A stretch of 64,000 nucleotides of DNA from an uncultured Bifidobacterium sp. (GTDB lineage: Bacteria > Actinomycetota > Actinomycetes > Actinomycetales > Bifidobacteriaceae): the NCBI RefSeq assembly GCF_959020145.1, contig NZ_CAUEQY010000002.1:1-64000 (forward strand), read 5' to 3'. Positions 26,576-34,784 of the stretch are shown here, one piece after another (the first letter of the stretch is position 1; every line of letters begins with the position of its first letter). The notes under the pieces are model-generated. The model searched no databases, was not told the origin of the DNA, and worked only from the letters and a program-made list of their open reading frames with translations. The position numbers and the translations under genes were made by a program.

Positions 26576-27390
26576 TGCCGGAACAGCCCATATTGGAGGT
26601 TCGTGGCCTTACCCGTGAATTCGTACGCCGAGGTAAACCTTTCCCCGCGGTGGATGATGTGAATCTCACGCTCGATCCAGGCGAATTCATGGCGATCGTC
26701 GGCAGATCCGGAAACGGCAAAAGCACTTTGCTCAATCTCGTCACGGGATTGCTGAAACCTACATCCGGTTCGATTCTGCTGGCCGGTAACGAGGTGACCA
26801 CGTTAAACGACAAACAGATGTCGATTTTGCGCAACCGCACCATCGGCTTCGTCACGCAGATCCAGACACTATTGCCGAACCTCACCGCAATCGACAATGT
26901 GGTCCTTCCCGCAGTGCTGCATCGCAACCCGTCTCGGTATGAAACCGAAATCGATGAACGGACGAATGACGCACAATCACAGGAACAGACGGCGTCTTCC
27001 GTCGTGGTCGATGGCCTTCCCGACGTCATCCAACCAGCTTCGACGCAGACGGCTTCTTCATCTCAGCCCGACCATTTGACGCAACGCGCGCAACATCTGT
27101 TGGATCAACTGCTTGTAGGCGAGCTTGCGACATGCTATCCGAAGGAGCTCTCTGGTGGCGAGATGCGCCGCGTCTCCATCGCCCGAGCGTTGATGAACAA
27201 GCCGAAACTGCTGATCGCCGATGAACCGACAGGAGATCTGGATGCCGAAAGCACCGCAATCGTCATGCGGCTGCTGCGGCAAGTAGCGGATGACGGTACC
27301 TCGGTACTTATGGTTACCCATGATCCGGACGCGCTTGCTTATGTGGACCATACCTATCGTATGGATAGGGGAGTGCTTACTCGGGCCTGA
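26575..27390 (+). CDS. ABC transporter ATP-binding protein
   Basis: ATPase partner of the FtsX-like permease, MacB/LolD type, 271 residues. Walker A 'GRSGNGKST' at residues 43-51 (Lys49), Q-loop around 'GFVTQIQTLLPNLTAIDN', signature 'LSGGEMRRVSIARALMNKPK', Walker B 'LLIADEPTGDLDAES', switch His in 'MVTHDPDA'. Between the Q-loop helix and the signature there is an unusual hydrophilic insert of about 45 residues (roughly 117-165), rich in Gln, Ser, Thr and Asp. The ATG shares one base with the TGA of the permease, and GGGAGGGGGA precedes it. Confidence 0.9.
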   Translation: MPEQPILEVRGLTREFVRRGKPFPAVDDVNLTLDPGEFMAIVGRSGNGKSTLLNLVTGLLKPTSGSILLAGNEVTTLNDKQMSILRNRTIGFVTQIQTLLPNLTAIDNVVLPAVLHRNPSRYETEIDERTNDAQSQEQTASSVVVDGLPDVIQPASTQTASSSQPDHLTQRAQHLLDQLLVGELATCYPKELSGGEMRRVSIARALMNKPKLLIADEPTGDLDAESTAIVMRLLRQVADDGTSVLMVTHDPDALAYVDHTYRMDRGVLTRA

Positions 27391-27659
27391 CGTTTTTAAG
27401 ACATGCCGATGTAGGTGAATCGGAGCATCTCGTCCGTCCCCCATGTGTATGATTAGCGATTGGTGTGCGCCCGGAAGGACGTATGCCGTCTGGAGTCTTA
27501 GCCCATCAGTGGGTCGGCGGCCATCCGTGGTGTTCTGCATTGCGGGTCAAGCCGTTCGCGCATTGCGCGAAGAAGCACTGGAGAGGCTGGCTCAGCGTAT
27601 GCCGGACTTCGGCATACGTTCCGTTCAGACAACGACAGAACAAACAAAGGATTAAACCA
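27391..27659 (+). promoter_or_regulatory. Upstream region / leader of rpsD
   Basis: About 270 bases without a credible gene. A TATGAT hexamer (27448-27453) could be a -10, giving a leader near 200 bases. A hairpin GTATGCCG / CGGCATAC with loop GACTT lies at 27597-27617, about 40 bases before the start codon. S4 binding to its own leader is known in other phyla, but I cannot match a described leader motif here. Confidence 0.35.
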
Positions 27660-28286
27660 ATGACGAACGTTCAGCGTTCTCGCCGTCAGGTGCGTCTTTC
27701 CCGCGCCCTCGGCATCGCTCTGACCCCTAAGGCTCAGCGCATCTTCGAAAAGCGTCCGTATGCTCCTGGCGAGCACGGCCGCACCCGTCGCCGCACTGAA
27801 TCCGATTACGCAGTGCGTCTGCGCGAGAAGCAGCGTCTTCGCGCCCAGTACGGCATCTCCGAGAAGCAGCTCCGCGCCGCTTACGAGAAGGGCACCCACA
27901 CCGCCGGACAGACCGGCAACGCCATGCTGACCGATCTTGAGACCCGTCTCGACGCTCTGGTCCTGCGTGCAGGCTTCGCCCGCACCACCGCCCAGGCTCG
28001 CCAGTTCGTGGTCCATCGCCACATCCTCGTCGATGGCAACATCGTCGATCGTCCGTCCTACCGCGTCAAGCCGGGCCAGACCATCCAGGTCAAGGCCAAG
28101 AGCCAGACCATGGTTCCGTTCCAGGCCGCTGCCGAAGGTGTGCACCGCGATGTGCTGCCGGCGGTTCCGGGCTACCTGGACGTCAACCTGCCTTCCCTGA
28201 AGGCCACCCTGACCCGCAAGCCTGAAGCCGAGGAGATCCCGGTGCAGGTCAACATCCAGTACGTGGTCGAATTCTACGCCCGCTGA
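27660..28286 (+). CDS. rpsD: 30S ribosomal protein S4
   Basis: Primary 16S rRNA-binding protein that nucleates small-subunit assembly. Length is 208 residues. The N-terminal region 'VRLSRALGIALTPKAQRIFE' and the S4 RNA-binding domain 'RLDALVLRAGFARTTAQARQ' followed by 'VVHRHILVDG' are typical. It lacks the N-terminal zinc-binding cysteines found in some S4 proteins, i.e. the C-minus form. AAAGGA lies nine bases before the ATG. It is monocistronic with its own terminator, away from the rpoA/alpha operon, as is known for Actinobacteria. Confidence 0.97.
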   Translation: MTNVQRSRRQVRLSRALGIALTPKAQRIFEKRPYAPGEHGRTRRRTESDYAVRLREKQRLRAQYGISEKQLRAAYEKGTHTAGQTGNAMLTDLETRLDALVLRAGFARTTAQARQFVVHRHILVDGNIVDRPSYRVKPGQTIQVKAKSQTMVPFQAAAEGVHRDVLPAVPGYLDVNLPSLKATLTRKPEAEEIPVQVNIQYVVEFYAR

Positions 28287-28334
28287 TCTGGATCACCATA
28301 CTGTAAGAACATACAGTTTAAGGACATACAGCGA

Positions 28335-28377
28335 AAGCCTCGCAGCCGTTACGGTTGCGAGGCTTCTCGTTTTTTTA
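28335..28377 (+). terminator. Intrinsic terminator of rpsD
   Basis: A 14-bp stem (28335-28348 with 28352-28365, one G-T pair), TTA loop, then CTCG and a run of seven T. Textbook intrinsic terminator. Confidence 0.92.
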
Positions 28378-28421
28378 TGGCGTTTCCGGCGGCATGTCGT
28401 TTGGCTGATTCCACAGGTACC

Positions 28422-29105
28422 ATGGAAACCATGTTGCTTCATCTTCATCTGGTCCGTCACGGACAGACGTTCTTCAACCGATATAACAGACTCCAGGGAT
28501 GGTCGAATTCCCCGTTAACCGATGCGGGACTTGCCGATGCGGACAAGGCCGCCGCCAAACTCCGGGACATTGAGTTCGCCGCGGCATACTGCTCCGACAC
28601 CACACGCGCCCAGGTGACGGCACAACGGATCCTCGATGCGAACGAAGCCGCAGGACACGTTCGTCCGTCACTGGTCAGCGACATGCATTTCCGTGAGCAG
28701 TTCTACGGTTATTTCGAGGGACAGGACATGTCCGTCGCATGGACCGCTGCCGGTGGTCCCCATGGTGCGAAGAACTACAACGACATCGTCCGCAAATACG
28801 GGCTTGCCGCCACCCGCGACTTTCTCAAAGAAGCCGATCCGTTCCATGACGCCGAATCCGATAACGAGTATTGGCATCGTGTGGAGGACGGCTTCGCTTT
28901 GATTGCGGACAACCCTCGGCTTAAGGACGGCGACCACGTGCTGCAGATCTCCCACGGCAATACATTGTTGAGCCTTATGCACCGATTCGCCCCGGAAGGA
29001 TACGATTTGAGCGAACGTCCGGCCAACGGTTCGGTGACCTGCCTTGATTTTGACACGAACGAACCCATGGACCGCGCGGTGAGCGTGGTCTCGTACAACC
29101 AGTGA
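28422..29105 (+). CDS. Histidine phosphatase family protein (phosphoglycerate mutase-like)
   Basis: Branch 1 histidine phosphatase with the phospho-histidine motif 'HLVRHGQTFFNRYNRLQGW' at the N-terminus and the second catalytic His in 'VLQISHGNTLLSLMH'. Length is 227 residues. It lacks the conserved features of true dPGM glycolytic mutases, so a small-molecule phosphatase is more likely; the substrate is unknown. Two starts are possible, ATG 28422 and ATG 28431; neither has a Shine-Dalgarno sequence. It lies directly after the rpsD terminator and is followed by the DUF948 gene 86 bases downstream. Confidence 0.85.
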   Translation: METMLLHLHLVRHGQTFFNRYNRLQGWSNSPLTDAGLADADKAAAKLRDIEFAAAYCSDTTRAQVTAQRILDANEAAGHVRPSLVSDMHFREQFYGYFEGQDMSVAWTAAGGPHGAKNYNDIVRKYGLAATRDFLKEADPFHDAESDNEYWHRVEDGFALIADNPRLKDGDHVLQISHGNTLLSLMHRFAPEGYDLSERPANGSVTCLDFDTNEPMDRAVSVVSYNQ

Positions 29106-29191
29106 ACGTATTTGCCACAGTCGTGGCTTTTTACTAGTCTTATGCGGGTATTGTGTTCGCGGGCAACCGTGGAGCTGAAAAGAGGTACAAG

Positions 29192-29581
29192 ATGGGTGTT
29201 GGAGAGATCGCCGGTCTGATTGCGGCAATTGCATTCGCGGTGCTTGCCGGTTTCATGATCTACCCGCTGATCCGTCTCGGCAAATTGTTCGACCAGATCG
29301 CGCAGACCGTCAAAGACACCGGAGACCATGCGATTCCGGCGCTTGACGAGAGCGTGACCACGGTGCAGCAGGTGAACAAGTCCCTGGAGGATGTCAACAA
29401 GATCTCCGCCGCGGCGTCCACCACGGCCAATAATGTCGGCGCGCTGACTGATCTATATGGATCGTTCTTGGGCAAGCCCGTCATCAAGGTTGCGTCCGCC
29501 ACCTATGCGTTGAAGTCCACTGTGCAGTCTTTCTTGGCTAAGAGAGACGTCAATCACGCGGCAGGCAATAAGGGGGAGTGA
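29192..29581 (+). CDS. DUF948 domain protein
   Basis: A 129-residue protein with one N-terminal membrane helix ('IAGLIAAIAFAVLAGFMIY') followed by an extended helical region of the DUF948 type, likely coiled coil ('LDESVTTVQQVNKSLEDVNK'). Members are small membrane-anchored proteins of unknown function. AGAGG lies before the ATG. Its stop overlaps the ATG of the next small gene, and both sit just upstream of alaS, a conserved actinobacterial arrangement. Confidence 0.85.
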   Translation: MGVGEIAGLIAAIAFAVLAGFMIYPLIRLGKLFDQIAQTVKDTGDHAIPALDESVTTVQQVNKSLEDVNKISAAASTTANNVGALTDLYGSFLGKPVIKVASATYALKSTVQSFLAKRDVNHAAGNKGE

Positions 29582-29817
29582 TGTTCAAGCGTCTTTTCTG
29601 GGTCTCCATCGGCGTGGGCATCGGTGTCGTCGCTGTCACAAAAGCGCAGGCATACGTTAAAGCCAACACACCGGACACCGCCCGCCAATTCCTGCTTGGT
29701 CCCGACCAGGACCATGTGACCATGCGCACGCTTGAAGGTCTGGTCAATGAGTTCAATGCCACGCGTCGAGCCCGCGAGGCTGAACTTAACAGCAAATATG
29801 CGGCGCGGAACGAGTAG
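29581..29817 (+). CDS. Small single-pass membrane protein, unknown function
   Basis: A 78-residue protein: a short hydrophobic N-terminal segment ('LFWVSIGVGIGVVAVTKA') and a charged C-terminal helix. Similar tiny proteins precede alaS in many Actinobacteria (DUF6167-like), with no known function. The ATG at 29581 shares one base with the stop of the DUF948 gene and has GGGGGAG upstream, so the two are translationally coupled. Confidence 0.75.
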   Translation: MFKRLFWVSIGVGIGVVAVTKAQAYVKANTPDTARQFLLGPDQDHVTMRTLEGLVNEFNATRRAREAELNSKYAARNE

Positions 29818-29905
29818 TCGTTTTCCGCCCGACAGATACGCTCAAGCAACCAATCACACGTTTGGAAGGCATCAGGCCTCCAACAACAAAGGAGCTCAAA
29901 TCCAC

Positions 29906-32584
29906 ATGCGCACTTCTGAAATCGCGAAGCGCTTTCTTGACTATTTCGAACAGCACGATCATCTTGTCGTTCCTTCGGCATCGTTGATTTCTCCGAATCC
30001 GACCACTCTGTTCACCATCGCTGGCATGGTTCCGTTCATCCCGTACCTCATGGGTGAGCAGACCCCGCCGAAGCACCGCATGGCTTCCAACCAGAAGTGC
30101 GTGCGTACTCTGGACATCGACGAGGTCGGCAAGACCACCCGTCACGGCACGTTCTTCCAGATGCTTGGCAACTTCTCCTTCGGTGATTACTTCAAGGAGG
30201 AGGCCATCCACTATGCGTATGAGCTGCTGACCACCCCGCAGGATAAGGGCGGCTACGGCTTCGATCCGGAGAAACTGTGGATGACCACTTTCACCGACGA
30301 CGAGGAAGCCCGCTCGATGTGGAAGAACGAAGGCGTCGATCCTGAACATATCCAGATCATGGGTATGGAAGATAACTTCTGGACCACCGGTGGCCCTGGC
30401 CCTGGCGGTCCGTGCTCCGAAATCTATGTAGACCGTGGTCCAAAGTACGGTGTCGAAGGCGGCCCGATCGCCGACGAGAACCGTTACATTGAGATTTGGG
30501 ATCTCGTGTTCGAAAACTACGAGGTCGACAACGTCAAGTCCAAGACCGACCTGCATATCGTCGGCGAGCTTGAGAACAAGAACATCGATACCGGCGCCGG
30601 TCTGGAACGTCTCGCCTATCTGATGCAGGGCAAGCAGAACATCTATGAGACCGACGAGGTCTTCCCGGTCATCGAAGCCGCGCAGAAGCTTTCCGGCCGC
30701 ACCTACGGCGATGACGAGGCCATGGACGTGCGTTTCCGTATCGTGGCCGACCACGTGCGTTCCGCGCTGATGATCATGTCCGACGGCGTCCGTCCGTCCA
30801 ACAACGGCCGTGGCTATGTGCTGCGCCGCCTGCTGCGTCGAACCGTCAAGGCCATGCGCGAGCTCGGCGTGACAGAGCCGGTCATGCCGACCTTGCTGCC
30901 GACCTCCAAGGCCGCGATGGAACCGAGCTATCCGGAGCTTAACGACACCTTCCACGACGTGTCCGAAGCCGCCTACGGTGAGGAGGACGCGTTCCGCCGC
31001 ACGCTCGAATCCGGCACCGAGATCTTCGACATGGCCGTGACGAAGGCCAAGCAGGGCGGCTCGGATCTCGTGTCCGGCGAGGATGCCTTCAAGCTGCATG
31101 ACACTTACGGCTTCCCGATTGAAATCACGCTCGAAATGGCCGCCGACCAGGGCGTGAAGGTGGATGAAGCCAAGTTCCGCGAGCTGATGGCCGAACAGAA
31201 GAGCCGTGCCCGTGCGGACGCGCTGAAGAAGCGCCACAACGTGGATTTGTCCGTCTATGACGACTTCAAGAAGACCCTGCTCCAGCCGATCGACTTCCTT
31301 GGCTACACCGACATGTCCGCACGTGCCAAGGTTCTGGGCATCATGCAGGAGGGCAAGGGTTCCGTTCCCGCCGTCACCGGCCCGGCCAACATCGAGGTCA
31401 TCCTCGACCGCACGCCGTTCTACGCGCAGGCCGGCGGCCAGCTCGCCGATCAGGGCGAGATTCTGTCCGACGATGGCGCGGTGCTTGAGGTCGACGACGT
31501 GCAGAAGCCGATCAAGGACCTTATCGTCCACCAGTGCCGTCTGACCGAAGGCACGCTGGTTGTGGGCGCCGAAGTCAACGCGAACATCGATCTCGAGCGC
31601 CGTGGAGCCATTGCACGTTCCCACACCGCCACCCACATGGTGCACAAGGCGCTGCGTGAGGAACTTGGTCCGCAGGCCACCCAGCGTGGCTCCGAAGACG
31701 CTCCGAACCGTCTGCGCTTCGATTTCCAATGGTCCAGCGCCCCCAGCAAGGACGCCATGAACGCCGTCGAAGCCCGCGTCAACGAGAAGCTTCGTGAGAA
31801 CCTTGCCGTCACCACTCAGGAAATGAAGTTCGATGACGCCATCGCTCTTGGCGCCATGCATCTGTTCGGCGAGAAGTACGGCGACATCGTGCGTGTGGTG
31901 TCCATCGGCGAGGACGGCTGGAGCCGCGAGCTCTGCGGTGGCACCCATATCGACCACGTCGGCAAGATCGGCGCCATCAACATCATGTCCGAGGCGTCTA
32001 TCGGTTCCGGCGTGCGCCGCGTGGACGCGGTCGTCGGCCAGGGCGCGTATGAGTTCAACGCCCGCGAGCACGCGCTGGTTTCCCAGCTTTCCGACATGGT
32101 CAACGCCCGTCCCGACGAACTCGCCGAGCGTGTGAACATGCTGCTTGCCAAGCTCAAGGAATCCGACCGTCGTCTTGCCGCAATGTACGAGTCCCAGCTT
32201 GCGGCCTCTGTGCCGACGCTGGTGGCTGAGGCCAAAGCTTCCTCGGCTCCGGTCAAGGTCGCCAAGAAGAACGTTGGACATTTCGGCTCCTTCGACGCGC
32301 TGCGCAAGACCGTGCTCGACGTGCGCGGCCAGCTCGGCGAAGATGCTCCGGTCGTGGTGGCTCTTGCCGGCATGAACGAGGACGGCAAGCCCATGGTCGC
32401 CGTGGCAACCAACGAAGCGGCACGCAAGCAAGGCATCAAGGCTGGTGATCTGGTCCGTGGCGCTTCCAAGGTTCTTGGCGGTGGTGGCGGCGGCAAGCCG
32501 GACTTCGCACAGGGTGGCGGCGCGGACGCCACCAAGATCGACAAGGCACTTGAGGCATTGGCCGGCCAGGCTCTGAAGGGCTGA
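29906..32584 (+). CDS. alaS: Alanyl-tRNA synthetase
   Basis: Charges tRNA-Ala. Class II catalytic core at the N-terminus ('MRTSEIAKRFLDYF', 'TRHGTFFQMLGNFSFGDYFK', 'NNGRGYVLRRLLRR'). The editing domain has the zinc ligands 'HTATHMVH' and 'CGGTHIDHVG'. The C-terminal oligomerisation / C-Ala domain ends with a Gly-rich 'GGGGGGKPDFAQGG'. Length is 892 residues. AAAGGAG lies eleven bases before the ATG. It is followed ten bases later by ruvX, so alaS-ruvX-mltG form an operon. Confidence 0.97.
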   Translation: MRTSEIAKRFLDYFEQHDHLVVPSASLISPNPTTLFTIAGMVPFIPYLMGEQTPPKHRMASNQKCVRTLDIDEVGKTTRHGTFFQMLGNFSFGDYFKEEAIHYAYELLTTPQDKGGYGFDPEKLWMTTFTDDEEARSMWKNEGVDPEHIQIMGMEDNFWTTGGPGPGGPCSEIYVDRGPKYGVEGGPIADENRYIEIWDLVFENYEVDNVKSKTDLHIVGELENKNIDTGAGLERLAYLMQGKQNIYETDEVFPVIEAAQKLSGRTYGDDEAMDVRFRIVADHVRSALMIMSDGVRPSNNGRGYVLRRLLRRTVKAMRELGVTEPVMPTLLPTSKAAMEPSYPELNDTFHDVSEAAYGEEDAFRRTLESGTEIFDMAVTKAKQGGSDLVSGEDAFKLHDTYGFPIEITLEMAADQGVKVDEAKFRELMAEQKSRARADALKKRHNVDLSVYDDFKKTLLQPIDFLGYTDMSARAKVLGIMQEGKGSVPAVTGPANIEVILDRTPFYAQAGGQLADQGEILSDDGAVLEVDDVQKPIKDLIVHQCRLTEGTLVVGAEVNANIDLERRGAIARSHTATHMVHKALREELGPQATQRGSEDAPNRLRFDFQWSSAPSKDAMNAVEARVNEKLRENLAVTTQEMKFDDAIALGAMHLFGEKYGDIVRVVSIGEDGWSRELCGGTHIDHVGKIGAINIMSEASIGSGVRRVDAVVGQGAYEFNAREHALVSQLSDMVNARPDELAERVNMLLAKLKESDRRLAAMYESQLAASVPTLVAEAKASSAPVKVAKKNVGHFGSFDALRKTVLDVRGQLGEDAPVVVALAGMNEDGKPMVAVATNEAARKQGIKAGDLVRGASKVLGGGGGGKPDFAQGGGADATKIDKALEALAGQALKG

Positions 32585-32594
32585 TTCTCCAAGC

Positions 32595-33050
32595 ATGGTT
32601 TGGCTTGGTATCGATCTGGGTGATGCTCGGGTCGGACTTGCGTTGTCCGATCCCGAGCTCACCCTCGCACATCCCATAGGCAATATTCAAGTGTATGGAG
32701 ATTCTTTCCGCGCGTTGGATGAAGTCATCGACGTCATTGGGGACGAGTCGGTGGACCATGTGGTGATTGGCCTGCCGTTGCTGCTGAACGGCGAAGAGGG
32801 GAAAAGCGCCAAAAAAGCGAGACGCTGGTCCGTCAATCTTGAAAAACGACTGCATGCGGCCGTGGAGGATGAATCATATTCGGTGACGCGGGTTCCCACC
32901 ATTGAATTGGTGGATGAGCGTCTGACGACAGTGACCGCACATCATCAGTTGTTCGATGCGCGCATCGGCGGACGCAAGCACCGTCCGATGGTCGACCAGC
33001 AATCTGCGGTGGTGATTTTGCAGACGGCGCTCGACCGAAGCAGAGAGTAA
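32595..33050 (+). CDS. ruvX: Holliday junction resolvase-like / pre-16S rRNA nuclease YqgF
   Basis: RNase H-fold protein of the YqgF/RuvX family, implicated in 5' maturation of 16S rRNA and proposed as a Holliday junction resolvase. 'WLGIDLGDARVGLALSD' carries the first catalytic Asp; 'VVIGLPLLLNGEEG' and 'VDERLTTVTA' are the other conserved blocks. Length is 151 residues, normal for the family. Between alaS and mltG, as in many Gram-positive genomes. Confidence 0.93.
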   Translation: MVWLGIDLGDARVGLALSDPELTLAHPIGNIQVYGDSFRALDEVIDVIGDESVDHVVIGLPLLLNGEEGKSAKKARRWSVNLEKRLHAAVEDESYSVTRVPTIELVDERLTTVTAHHQLFDARIGGRKHRPMVDQQSAVVILQTALDRSRE

Positions 33051-33064
33051 GGGGAGAGAGACCT

Positions 33065-34252
33065 TTGACCGATAATCTGAACGATTTTTTCTCCGATAAC
33101 GCGCAATGGGTCGATGATACGTCAGCGGGCTCGTCATTCGATGCCGCGTTGCCGCCGCAACCGCCGAAATCGCGACGCGACATGCGTAAACGACGTGAGC
33201 AACAACGTCGTCGTCGCTATGTCACAATCATCGCGGCTGCCGTCGTTGTCATTCTTGTCGTCGTCGGCGGCTTTTTCGGTGTGCGCATGGTTAAACATCT
33301 CAGGCAGATGAACGCCAACGGTTCGCAAATCCAGATTGAGGATTACACCGGTTCGGGAGACAAAGACACGACGTTCACCGTGGAAACCGGACAAGGCGCA
33401 GCCGAAATCGCACGAAATCTGGTCAAGGCGGACATCGTCAAATCCGAATCGGCGTTCACCTCCGCAGTCGCGGCCGCCGGCGCGACGCTTTACCCGGGTT
33501 CGTACGCGTTGAAGACGCATATGAAAGCGGCCGATGTCGTCAAGATCCTGTCCGACCAAAGCAAGGCCGGCGGTTTCGCCGAAGTCAAGGCCGGCGAACG
33601 GGTGTCCGATGTCATCGCCAACGCGGCCAAGATGTCAGGCAAGGACGTGTCCGAATTCCAAGCGGTCATCGACGGTGGCGGCGCGGGCATTCTGCCAGAT
33701 GAAGCGGGTGGCAAATTCGAAGGATGGCTTGAGCCCGGATCCTACAGCGTCCAGGACAAGTCCGCCAAGGACATCCTCAAGGAAATGGTCACGGCACGCG
33801 TCAACAAACTGGACACATTGGGCGTGCCAGATGGAAGCGAACGCGAACGTATCATGAACATCGCGTCCATCGCCGAATCCGAGGCATGCAATCCTGACGA
33901 TTACGGTAAGGTGGCGAGGGTCATCCTGAACAGAATCGACCAGGACATGCCGTTGGGCATGGACAGCACCGTTGCCTACGGGTTCAACACCACAGGCAGC
34001 AAGCTGACAGACGAGCAGCTTGAGGATGGAAGCAACCCGTACAACACTCGCGTGAACAAAGGACTTCCTCCGACGCCGATCAGCAATCCCGGCGATTCCG
34101 CTATCCAAGCCGCGATGAATCCTCCGGAAGGCAAATGGCTGTACTTCGTCACCACCAACCTCAAGACCGGCGAGACGAAGTTCGTGGAAACCGAAGACGA
34201 ATTCTGGAAGATTCGCGACGAATACAAAAGCAACAACGCGAATGCCAACTGA
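33065..34252 (+). CDS. mltG: Endolytic transglycosylase MltG (YceG-like)
   Basis: Cleaves nascent peptidoglycan strands at the outer face of the membrane. Cytoplasmic basic N-terminus, one membrane helix at about residues 56-80, then the LysM-like and YceG catalytic region. Catalytic Glu271 lies in 'NIASIAESEACN'; 'MPLGMDSTVAYG' and 'YNTRVNKGLPPTPISNPG' are the conserved substrate blocks. Length is 395. I used the TTG at 33065 because AAGGGGAGAG lies directly upstream; no nearby ATG or GTG gives the N-terminus. Converges with the prepilin peptidase gene 12 bases away; a hairpin at 34295-34322 inside that gene may be its terminator. Confidence 0.92.
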   Translation: MTDNLNDFFSDNAQWVDDTSAGSSFDAALPPQPPKSRRDMRKRREQQRRRRYVTIIAAAVVVILVVVGGFFGVRMVKHLRQMNANGSQIQIEDYTGSGDKDTTFTVETGQGAAEIARNLVKADIVKSESAFTSAVAAAGATLYPGSYALKTHMKAADVVKILSDQSKAGGFAEVKAGERVSDVIANAAKMSGKDVSEFQAVIDGGGAGILPDEAGGKFEGWLEPGSYSVQDKSAKDILKEMVTARVNKLDTLGVPDGSERERIMNIASIAESEACNPDDYGKVARVILNRIDQDMPLGMDSTVAYGFNTTGSKLTDEQLEDGSNPYNTRVNKGLPPTPISNPGDSAIQAAMNPPEGKWLYFVTTNLKTGETKFVETEDEFWKIRDEYKSNNANAN

Positions 34253-34264
34253 CGGTATTACGCA

Positions 34265-34735
34265 TTAACACAACGCGTGCATCGCGATGCTTATCGCCCC
34301 GGCCACGACAATGGTCGGGGCGAACGGCGTCTTACCGGCGAATCGCGTATGCTTCTGCGGGTCGAACCGTGTCCAAATCGCAAGCCACAGCAGCCCCAGC
34401 ACACTAATCGCAAACCACCAGAACACCACTGGAAACAGGCCGAACATGCCTACGGCCAAGCCGATAAGCAACGTCGTGGTGACGTCGCCGAATCCCAAAG
34501 CCCCTGGCTTGATGAGCGCAAGCGCACATTGCAGCACGGCGGATAACGCGGCGAACAACAGAGCCTGCAATGCCAGAAACAGTGAATTAACGGACAACGC
34601 ATACGTGATGTCCACAATGACCTGCGCCAAACACCCTACGGCGATCCACATGCGTGGAATGCGTCGTGCCCGGATATCCTCAACGCTGACGGCCATTCCA
34701 CAGAGCAGACTCGGCAGGCAAATCATGTACCACAT
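34265..34735 (-). CDS. Small type IV prepilin peptidase (A24 family)
   Basis: Membrane aspartyl protease that processes type IV pilin-like prepilins. It is only 156 residues: the peptidase domain without the N-terminal methyltransferase/zinc part, as in TadV-type or archaeal-type enzymes. Both catalytic aspartates are visible, in 'SVEDIRARRIP' and in 'GFGDVTT'. About five or six membrane segments. The start at 34735 is uncertain because two ATGs lie close together and there is no Shine-Dalgarno. No pilin or Tad gene is nearby. It is divergent from aroC. Confidence 0.82.
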   Translation of the reverse strand: MWYMICLPSLLCGMAVSVEDIRARRIPRMWIAVGCLAQVIVDITYALSVNSLFLALQALLFAALSAVLQCALALIKPGALGFGDVTTTLLIGLAVGMFGLFPVVFWWFAISVLGLLWLAIWTRFDPQKHTRFAGKTPFAPTIVVAGAISIAMHALC

Positions 34736-34784
34736 ACCGTTAAGATAGTCCACGAATCGTATTTGGCAGAAAAGGAGTGTTGGC

